Shown here one piece after another: positions 58,643 through 64,000 of a stretch of 64,000 nt of DNA. Each line of letters begins with the position of its first letter. The stretch's first letter is position 1. The stretch is taken from the NCBI GenBank assembly GCA_052387905.1, contig JBQTIR010000024.1, positions 1 to 64,000 of the forward strand, given 5' to 3'. This DNA comes from JBQTII01 sp052387905. GTDB taxonomy: Bacteria; Actinomycetota; Actinomycetes; Sporichthyales; Sporichthyaceae. The position numbers and the translations under genes are program-made. The notes beneath the pieces were generated by a model that did not search any database, had not been told where the DNA came from, and saw only the letters and a program-made list of their open reading frames with translations.

Positions 58643-59340
58643 TGCGCCGGCGCGGCCGCGAGCGGGCCGGTTGCGTCCACACCGCCGTCGCAGGGCGCGC
58701 CGGGCTCGGGCGCGTTCGTGCCCAGGCGGAACTGCTCGATGAACTGGGTCAGCCGCGGATCCGATGGCGAATCGAGCGCAACCTGCCGACCCCAACCCGA
58801 AGCAACTACCGGCGCGGACAGGCCCTCGAAGGGCGACAGGATCGCGTAGGAGTCAGGCAATTGCTCTTTCAGATCCTGCACGCCGTCACTCGGCAGGTCC
58901 GCACGATAGGTGATCCACACCGCGCCGTGCTCCATCGAATGCACTGCGTTCTCCGCGGTGACCTCCTCGGCGTACACCCCGCAGTTCAGCCAAGCCGAGT
59001 TGTGGTCGCCACCAGCCGGCGGGGTCTGCGCGTACTCGACCGGCGTCGGGACGTGAGCCGCCTCCGGCGTGAACTCCTGGAGCTCCGCGATCGGCCCGCC
59101 GAGGGCAGCGTCGGAATCCATGTCTTGCTTCACCGCGACCGCCACGAAGGTGGCCGCGCCGCCTACCGCCAGAACGACCGCCATCGCGATCGCGCCGGAG
59201 CGCAGCCGCCGCCGCCGATCTTGTGTCCGCCGCAGGGCGTCGACTTTCTCTGCGCGGCTACGGGCCGCGGCCTTGCGTGTGCCGCCCGCGTTCGACGGTC
59301 GACCGGACTCCGCCCCTGCGGACTCTTTGGTGTTCGGCAT
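58639..59340 (-). CDS. DUF3105 membrane-anchored protein (copy 2)
   Basis: The product has 233 aa from ATG 59340 (the frame opens earlier). It has a basic, disordered N-terminus, one transmembrane helix (AIAMAVVLAVGGAATFVAVAV), then the DUF3105 domain: YAQTPPAGGDHNSAWLNCGVY, ENAVHSMEHGAVWITYRADL, ILSPFEGLSAPVVASGWGRQ. It is close to copy 1 at 41872, so the two are paralogues or were brought in separately. It heads a five-gene operon (DUF3105, DUF305, CopD-CtaG, CDF, multicopper oxidase) behind dyad 5. Confidence 0.85.
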   Translation of the reverse strand: MPNTKESAGAESGRPSNAGGTRKAAARSRAEKVDALRRTQDRRRRLRSGAIAMAVVLAVGGAATFVAVAVKQDMDSDAALGGPIAELQEFTPEAAHVPTPVEYAQTPPAGGDHNSAWLNCGVYAEEVTAENAVHSMEHGAVWITYRADLPSDGVQDLKEQLPDSYAILSPFEGLSAPVVASGWGRQVALDSPSDPRLTQFIEQFRLGTNAPEPGAPCDGGVDATGPLAAAPAQ

Positions 59341-59414
59341 GGTCTCGATCCCCTTCACCGTGCAGCGGCAGGCGTCGTTGAGCGCAGCCGGCGGAGTTCC
59401 GTGACGCCGCATCC

Positions 59415-59431
59415 TACTAGGGACGTTAGTA
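59415..59431. promoter_or_regulatory. BlaI-type dyad 5
   Basis: TACTA-GGGACGT-TAGTA with perfect 5-base arms. It lies 75 bases upstream of the five-gene copper operon (start 59340) and downstream of the 42-aa gene ending at 59479. Confidence 0.7.
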
Positions 59432-59478
59432 CTTGTCCTTTCGCGAGAATGCTTCGTCTGGATCTTGCCCGGCGGCGC

Positions 59479-59607
59479 TCAGTTTCGACTTTTGACCAAG
59501 ACGAAGATGATGAAGGCGAGGTAGCCGACGGCGACTGTCGCGACCGCGAGCAGCGTCAGCCGCGTCTCCCATCGGCGGCGGGGCCGAGGTGCGTCTGGCG
59601 GGTTCAC
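59479..59607 (-). CDS. Small single-helix membrane protein coupled to the M56 protease
   Basis: GTG 59607 overlaps the M56 stop (GTGA) and opens a 42-aa protein: a basic proline-rich head (NPPDAPRPRRRWETR) and one hydrophobic helix (LTLLAVATVAVGYLAFIIFV) ending in LVKSRN. The exact overlap, the clean topology (basic side in) and its position make it a likely real gene that normal length cut-offs would miss. It could be an inhibitor, partner or substrate of the M56 protease. Confidence 0.6.
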   Translation of the reverse strand: MNPPDAPRPRRRWETRLTLLAVATVAVGYLAFIIFVLVKSRN

Positions 59608-60572
59608 CGCCTCGGTACCGGTATCTCCAGCGCGGTGCAGCAGTTCGATATTTGGTGAGCCGCCCAGGTCGACGCGGTCATCGTCGCCACCGGCACCGCC
59701 AGCACCCCGAGGATCGCGGTGATCGCCGTCAGCCGGCTGGCTCTGCTCAGGGGCGCCGGCGCGAGGAGTCGTCGCACCCGGGCGACGGTGTCCTCGCACG
59801 AGGCGCCCAGCGCGGAAGCGGGAACCGGTGCGCCGGCGAGGGCTGCGAGTGCGGTGGCCACCCGGCGGCGGTCGGTTCGGCGTGCGGCGCTGTCGTCCGC
59901 AGCCATCTCGATCAGCATGGGTACTGCCTCCGCCGCCAGTCGGAACAGCGCGATTCGCGGGAACGCGCGAGCCAGACCACTGGCAGCCACCACCACCAAG
60001 TGGTGACGGGCGGTCACATGCGCGCGTTCATGCGCGAGCACAGCCGCAAGGTCGGCAGCCGGCAGACCCGCCACCGCGGCGCTGGTCACCACGATGGTCG
60101 CGTTGCGTCCCGGAAGACAGTAGGCCTGCGGGACCGGATGGTCGACGATCAGCGCGTCGAGCCCCACATCCCGGCGAGCGACGAGCGCCAGGCGAATGCT
60201 GTGCAGGCGGCGGCGCTGCGCGGCCTCGGCCAAGGTCGTCGCGACGAACCACGATGCGCGTCCGGCAACTACACAAGACAACACAAGACCGAACCCGACA
60301 GCGAGCGCACCCTCCGGCGTCTGCAGCGCCCCCACGATGGCTTCCACGCACGAGAGCATCGGGTGGGCGAAAGCCCCCGGCGAGATGCTGTCGGGATCGG
60401 CGAGCGCGATCCCGGCGAGCACCGCGGAGATCAAGAACGACACGCTGAGCGCCTGCCACAGCGCTAGGGCGAGGCGGGGCGCGCGAGCCGACCACTGGGC
60501 CCGGTGGAGACGCGCAGGGACGACGACCGCAAGCAGCCCGCACCAGGTCAGCAGCGCGATGCCGGTCAGCAT
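59604..60572 (-). CDS. M56-family membrane metalloprotease (BlaR1/MecR1-like, no sensor domain)
   Basis: The product has 322 aa from ATG 60572, overlapping blaI by 7 bases. Four or more transmembrane segments surround the zinc motif HERAH (181-185, AVLAHERAHVTARHH); RFVTTL-type M56 signatures are present (AYCLPGRNATIVVTSAAV). The extracellular penicillin-binding sensor domain of BlaR1 is absent, as in most actinobacterial M56 proteins. It probably degrades or displaces BlaI in response to an envelope signal. Confidence 0.87.
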   Translation of the reverse strand: MLTGIALLTWCGLLAVVVPARLHRAQWSARAPRLALALWQALSVSFLISAVLAGIALADPDSISPGAFAHPMLSCVEAIVGALQTPEGALAVGFGLVLSCVVAGRASWFVATTLAEAAQRRRLHSIRLALVARRDVGLDALIVDHPVPQAYCLPGRNATIVVTSAAVAGLPAADLAAVLAHERAHVTARHHLVVVAASGLARAFPRIALFRLAAEAVPMLIEMAADDSAARRTDRRRVATALAALAGAPVPASALGASCEDTVARVRRLLAPAPLSRASRLTAITAILGVLAVPVATMTASTWAAHQISNCCTALEIPVPRR

Positions 60573-60964
60573 CGCCGGGATCGCTTGGTCCGACCCCGCG
60601 GCTGCGGAACCTCCGGTGCCGCCTCCAATGCCAACCGCAGTTGCGCGGCCTCCGCGGGGTCGAGGTGCTCGATGAAGGCGACCAGGGTGGCGCTGCGGTC
60701 CGAACTTGCCGAGAGGGCCTCACCCATCAGGTCCGCGGTGTACTGCTCCCGGCTGACCACCGGCCGGTAGAGGTAAGCGCGGCCGAGCGGCTCACGGTCC
60801 AGCCAACCCTTGCGGTGCAGCTTGTCCATCACCGTCATGACGGTGGTGTAGGCCAGGGGCCGCTGGGAGATGATGGCGGTGTGCACCGCTCGTACGGTAA
60901 GCGGCTCCTCGGTCCCCCACATCTGCTCCATGATGGCCGCCTCCAAGTCGCCGAAGCCGCGCAC
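60566..60964 (-). CDS. blaI: BlaI/MecI/CopY-family repressor
   Basis: The product has 132 aa from GTG 60964, preceded by AGGAGGGG. It has the BlaI winged-helix core: GDLEAAIMEQMWGTEEPLTVRAVHTAI, LAYTTVMTVMDKLHRKGWLDREPLGRAYLYRPVVSREQY, then a helical dimerisation tail (LVAFIEHLDPAEAAQLRLAL). The proteolysis region common to BlaI proteins is present. Dyad 6 lies 75 bases upstream of its start. The seven dyads across 42.5-63.4 kb make it the probable master regulator of the cargo. Confidence 0.9.
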   Translation of the reverse strand: MRGFGDLEAAIMEQMWGTEEPLTVRAVHTAIISQRPLAYTTVMTVMDKLHRKGWLDREPLGRAYLYRPVVSREQYTADLMGEALSASSDRSATLVAFIEHLDPAEAAQLRLALEAAPEVPQPRGRTKRSRRC

Positions 60965-61038
60965 CGCGATCCCCCTCCTGACCTCACTTGCCTCGCGCCC
61001 TACCAAGGTGGGCGTAAGGCGCCTTCGGGTCGATTGCC

Positions 61039-61055
61039 TACTATGAATTGTAGTA
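61039..61055. promoter_or_regulatory. BlaI-type dyad 6 (between blaI and lnt)
   Basis: TACTA-TGAATTG-TAGTA, perfect 5-base arms, between divergent blaI (60964) and lnt (61132). This is the expected autoregulatory site of a BlaI repressor and anchors the assignment of the other six sites. Confidence 0.75.
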
Positions 61056-61131
61056 AACCGTAGGCGACCCAGGGTCCGACGGTGTGGACCATGGTTACCA
61101 CGTCGGCAGGCGTTGTCCCGAGGAGAACGCG

Positions 61132-62718
61132 ATGACCAGTGTGCAGGTCGCACCTCACAACCAGCGGCGTCCGGCGTCTTTCACGGTTCCGGTGGCGCCG
61201 ATCCGGGTCGGCGTGGGGTGGGCCCTCGCCGGCGCGCTGGCCTTGGCAGCCGCGTTCCCGCCATGGGACCTCTGGTTTCTCGCCCCGCTGGGCCCTGGCG
61301 CGCTGCTGCTCGCCGTGGCCAACCGGTCGGCGCGGGCCGCCTTCGGGCTCGGCGCGATCTTTGGTGCCGTGTTCTTCGCGACGCTGCTGACCTGGATGCT
61401 CAACCTCGGCGCTGCTCCCTGGTTAGCGCTGATCCTCAGTCAAGTTCCGTTCATGGGCCTGCTCGGCGTTCTCGTCGCGCTGGGGTGGCGCTCACGGGCG
61501 CGGCTGCTGGTGGTGCCATGCGCGTGGGTGGCGGTGGAGGCGCTCCGGGGCCGGGTCCCACTCGGCGGCTTCCCCTGGGGGCGGCTCGGGTTCAGCCAAG
61601 CCGACTCGCCGATGGCGTCCTGGGCCGCACTCGGCGGGATCCCCCTGCTGAGTACGATTCTCGCCGCGGTCGGGACGGCCGCTGCCGCGGGGATCCTGGC
61701 GGGTTGGTCCTGGCGTCGTGCCATCCCCGTGGCCCCGGTCGCACTCGCCGTGGCGATCGGCGGTGGCGCCCTCGTCGGGGTCGGGGCGCCGACGGGGACC
61801 ACCGAGAGCAGCGTGGCGGTGGCGGTGGTCCAGGGCAACGTGCCACGCGCCCGCTCGGTCGCAGAGCAAGCCCGGGCCGAGGGCGTCACCCGCAACCACG
61901 CGGACGCCACCTGGGCACTGGCCAGGAAAGTCGCGGCCGGGGAGCTACCGGCACCGGACCTGGTGATCTGGCCGGAGAACGCCACCGATATTGACCCGGA
62001 CCGAGACCCCGCCGTGCGCGCCATTATCGAGGGCGCGCTCGCTGCGATCGACCGCCCCATTCTTGTCGGCGCCATCCTGGATGCCCCGGACGGGCGCGGT
62101 CGCAACGTCGGTCAGCTCTGGGTTCCGGGCACCGGACCCGGCGCCACCTACGACAAACGTCATCTTGTGCCGTTCGGGGAGTACATCCCGTTGCGGAGCG
62201 TCCTCGGCGGTCTCGGCGACCTGACACTGGTCGGCCGTGACTTCGCCCCCGGCGCCCGGGCCGCGGTGATCAACAGCGGCGAGGCACGCATTGGTGACGT
62301 CATCTGTTTCGAAGTCGCCTTCGACGGCGCCGCCCGCGACGCCGTCCGGGCGGGGGCCAATGTGCTTGTCGTGCAGTCCAATAACGCCAGCTACATGCGC
62401 GACGGCCAGCGCGGAGAGACGCTGCAGCAGCTCGCGATGGCGCGGCTACGCGCGATCGAGCACAATCGCGCGGTGGCGGTGGCGACGACCTCCGGTATCA
62501 GCGCGTTGATCGCGCCGGATGGCTCCGTACAGGCCCGCACCGGGATGTGGCGGCAGCAGACGCTCGTCGGGTCCATGGAGTTGCGGGCCGGCCGGACTGT
62601 GGCGACACGGGCAGGCGCATGGCCGGAGGCGGCGCTCGCGCTGATCGGTGTCGTCCCGGTGCTGCTCCTGCTCGGGCGGAGGGCGCGCAGCTTCACCCGC
62701 CCGGGGCGGGGGCGTTAG
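61132..62718 (+). CDS. lnt: Apolipoprotein N-acyltransferase Lnt
   Basis: The product has 528 aa from ATG 61132 behind GAGGAG. Eight transmembrane helices surround a carbon-nitrogen hydrolase domain. The catalytic triad is visible: E in VIWPENATDID, K in TYDKRHLVPFGEYIP, C in GDVICFEVAF. It adds the third acyl chain to lipoproteins. It is divergent from blaI across dyad 6 and converges with the TlpA-like gene (26-base overlap of the ends). Confidence 0.9.
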   Translation: MTSVQVAPHNQRRPASFTVPVAPIRVGVGWALAGALALAAAFPPWDLWFLAPLGPGALLLAVANRSARAAFGLGAIFGAVFFATLLTWMLNLGAAPWLALILSQVPFMGLLGVLVALGWRSRARLLVVPCAWVAVEALRGRVPLGGFPWGRLGFSQADSPMASWAALGGIPLLSTILAAVGTAAAAGILAGWSWRRAIPVAPVALAVAIGGGALVGVGAPTGTTESSVAVAVVQGNVPRARSVAEQARAEGVTRNHADATWALARKVAAGELPAPDLVIWPENATDIDPDRDPAVRAIIEGALAAIDRPILVGAILDAPDGRGRNVGQLWVPGTGPGATYDKRHLVPFGEYIPLRSVLGGLGDLTLVGRDFAPGARAAVINSGEARIGDVICFEVAFDGAARDAVRAGANVLVVQSNNASYMRDGQRGETLQQLAMARLRAIEHNRAVAVATTSGISALIAPDGSVQARTGMWRQQTLVGSMELRAGRTVATRAGAWPEAALALIGVVPVLLLLGRRARSFTRPGRGR

Positions 62719-63331
62719 CAACGTCACCTTCGGCCAGGACGTCCTGCACGAGGGCAGTGAACGTGCTGCGCGTACTGGCGCCAATGATCCGGGCGGCGAC
62801 GCGTCCCTGCCGGTCGAGAATGAGCGTGCTCGGGATTGCGCGCGGTGGCAGCGTCTCGCGGAAGGCGAGCTGCAGGGCGCCGTCAGGGTCGCGCACGCTG
62901 GGGTAAGTGATCCCGAAGCGACGCTCAAAGGCCTCGGCCGCCCCAGCGGCGTCGTCGCGTGTGTTCAATCCGAGAAATTGCACGTCCTTGTCACGCAGTC
63001 GATCCCACGCCGCCTGTAGCTCGGGTGCCTCCTTCCGGCACGGCGCGCACCACGATCCCCAGATGTTGATCAGGACGACCTCACCACGGGTGGATTGCAG
63101 GTCGAAACGGCCACCGGCGAGCAAGGGGCCGGACAGCTGAATCGGGCCCCCGCGATCGGAGGGGGCGATGATGGTGACGGCTCCGGATCCGGAGACGAAG
63201 CCCGAATCGCTCGTTCCGGCCGTCGTGCCCGAGTTGGCCGCGCCCCCGCAACTGCTCAGTGCCAGCACAACGCCGAGCGTGCCTCCGAGGAGGCGGGCAC
63301 CTGACCGGTCAGTGCGTCGGCGTCGCGGCAT
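62693..63331 (-). CDS. TlpA-like thioredoxin lipoprotein
   Basis: The product has 212 aa from ATG 63331, the first start past dyad 7; the frame also opens at 63349 and 63430. Signal peptide with lipobox LALSSC28. The TlpA/ResA domain has the active site W-C95-AP-C98-R, followed by LNTRDDAAGA and the cis-proline loop PPRAIPSTLILD. It reduces extracytoplasmic disulfides, most likely drawing electrons from CcdA (46725). Confidence 0.87.
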   Translation of the reverse strand: MPRRRRTDRSGARLLGGTLGVVLALSSCGGAANSGTTAGTSDSGFVSGSGAVTIIAPSDRGGPIQLSGPLLAGGRFDLQSTRGEVVLINIWGSWCAPCRKEAPELQAAWDRLRDKDVQFLGLNTRDDAAGAAEAFERRFGITYPSVRDPDGALQLAFRETLPPRAIPSTLILDRQGRVAARIIGASTRSTFTALVQDVLAEGDVANAPAPGG

Positions 63332-63336
63332 AGCAC

Positions 63337-63353
63337 TACTATGACGCATAGCA
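63337..63353. promoter_or_regulatory. BlaI-type dyad 7
   Basis: TACTA-TGACGCA-TAGCA, one mismatch in the second arm. It lies 5 bases before the start of the TlpA-like gene (63331, minus) and 34 bases before the gene at 63388 (plus), where it would block both promoters. Confidence 0.6.
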
Positions 63354-63387
63354 GTCGGCGAGGGGTGACGGGACAGGTGGAGACGAC

Positions 63388-63693
63388 ATGGGCGGCGCTC
63401 TGATCGCCGCCGTGAGCCCGTCGCCGTCACCGATGCCGTTCGACCCCGCGAAAGTTGAGCCCGGGTTCATCGGATTGGTGTTCTTCCTGGCCATGTTCGC
63501 CGCGGTCATTGCGCTGACGTTCTCGCTGAGAAGTCGACTGTGCCGGCTGGAGACCGCCAAGCTCCCCGGCGGCTGGGCCGCCCCAGCACCAGCAGAGTCG
63601 GAGCCACTGCCGAATCCGCAGGGGTCTTCGCACCTATATCCAGATCTCGACGGCGGTGAAGCCGCCGCCGTCCGCGGTGGGTCGGAACCGTGA
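63388..63693 (+). CDS. Small single-helix membrane protein ahead of CtaG
   Basis: The product has 101 aa from ATG 63388 with AGGTGGAG upstream. One transmembrane helix (GFIGLVFFLAMFAAVIALTF, about 26-45) is followed by a basic stretch and a Pro/Glu-rich tail. No family recognised; the layout resembles small subunits near cytochrome oxidase assembly genes. It overlaps the following ctaG-like gene by 4 bases (GTGA). Confidence 0.6.
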   Translation: MGGALIAAVSPSPSPMPFDPAKVEPGFIGLVFFLAMFAAVIALTFSLRSRLCRLETAKLPGGWAAPAPAESEPLPNPQGSSHLYPDLDGGEAAAVRGGSEP

Positions 63694-64000
63694 TTTATGG
63701 CCCCACGCCTCGTCTTGCGGTGGCCGAGCCCTTGGAGCCGCTCACCTCACGCACGGCCGCATTGCAGGCCTGGCAGTGGGATTGGGGGATGCTCGCCGTC
63801 ACGGCCCTGCTCGCCGTGCTCTATATGTGCGGCCTCGTGCGGCTGCGCGCGAGCGGGAAGCGTTGGCCGGTCAACCGCACGATCGCGTTCGGGAGCGGGC
63901 TGGTCGCACTGGTCCTGGTCACGCACGGTTTTATCGGTGTCTACGCCGACACCTTGTTCTACGCGCGGGCGACACTGATCCCGGCGGTGTTCATCGTCGT
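63690..64000 (+). CDS. CtaG-like cytochrome oxidase/copper protein, cut by the window edge
   Basis: GTG 63690 starts a frame that runs off the window after about 103 codons. The visible part (PLTSRTAALQAWQWDWGM, LAVTALLAVLYMCGLVRLRASGKRWPVNRTIAF, LVLVTHGFIGVYADTLF) matches the N-terminal part of CtaG (Caa3_CtaG) membrane proteins. It is a second copy beside the CopD-CtaG fusion at 55927. Confidence 0.7.
   Translation, partial: MIYGPTPRLAVAEPLEPLTSRTAALQAWQWDWGMLAVTALLAVLYMCGLVRLRASGKRWPVNRTIAFGSGLVALVLVTHGFIGVYADTLFYARATLIPAVFIV

Noticed and set aside
63697..63978. Open frame with many Ser, Arg and Cys residues at the right edge
   Set aside because: The true gene is the frame starting at GTG 63690, which encodes CtaG-like helices and overlaps the preceding stop.
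1..64000. Search for CRISPR arrays, rRNA genes and intact insertion sequences
   Set aside because: No regularly spaced repeats, no rRNA sequence and no transposase frame with flanking inverted repeats were seen.

Overview
The window is high-GC DNA with short or overlapping gene junctions, many GTG/TTG starts and several actinobacterial families (BTAD, MobF TraA-type relaxase, CmtR-like ArsR, VKOR, DUF3105). It comes from an actinomycete; the genus cannot be read from the sequence. Nearly the whole window looks like an integrative conjugative element (ICE) or conjugative genomic island. The left edge is the 3' part of an initiator tRNA-Met gene, a classic integration site. An excisionase-like gene, a full mating apparatus and a relaxase follow. 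No integrase is visible, so the element probably continues past the right edge or the integrase lies elsewhere.

Region 1 (0.4-12.4 kb) is a defence region. A four-gene minus-strand operon encodes a conserved small protein, a ribbon-helix-helix-like protein, a nucleoside 2-deoxyribosyltransferase-like (TIR-like fold) protein and an ImmA/IrrE metalloprotease. Next to it, divergently, lies a complete type I Wadjet cassette (jetABCD), an SMC-like system that destroys circular plasmids. An odd PD-(D/E)XK-plus-HNH nuclease and an unknown 378-aa protein follow.

Region 2 (12.5-41.9 kb) is the transfer region. It has an Xis-like protein, a sigma-like regulator preceded by three copies of an 18-bp dyad, and a Tad/Flp pilus operon (SAF/CpaB-like, TadZ, TadA, TadB, TadC, Flp, three TadE/TadG-like proteins, a membrane LysM-BTAD protein). 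A type IV secretion/conjugation operon follows (VirB2-like, VirB6-like, SCO6880-like, VirB4-like ATPase, DnaB-N protein, VirD4-like coupling protein, VirB1-like transglycosylase, ArdC antirestriction protein). A minus-strand MobF relaxase-helicase and a TadV prepilin peptidase complete it. A near-identical 30-bp element precedes each of the Tad, T4SS and relaxase operons, suggesting common control of transfer.

Region 3 (41.9-64 kb) is an envelope redox, metal and lipoprotein-maturation cargo. It contains two DUF3105 proteins, thioredoxin-like lipoproteins, TgpA-like transglutaminase, CcdA, a TPR protein, CmtR-like sensor, P1B ATPase, LspA, DsbA-like protein, VKOR, multicopper oxidase, CDF exporter, CopD-CtaG fusion, DUF305, a BlaI repressor with an M56 protease and a coupled 42-aa membrane protein, Lnt, a TlpA-like lipoprotein and the start of a second CtaG. 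Seven copies of a 17-bp dyad (TAC[T/G]A-N7-T[A/C]GNA) sit in the promoter regions of this cargo, one of them directly before blaI. The cargo therefore looks like a single BlaI-controlled regulon, with the CmtR-ATPase-LspA unit under separate metal control. This regulon, the 30-bp transfer element and the deoxyribosyltransferase/ImmA operon beside Wadjet are the points most worth following up.
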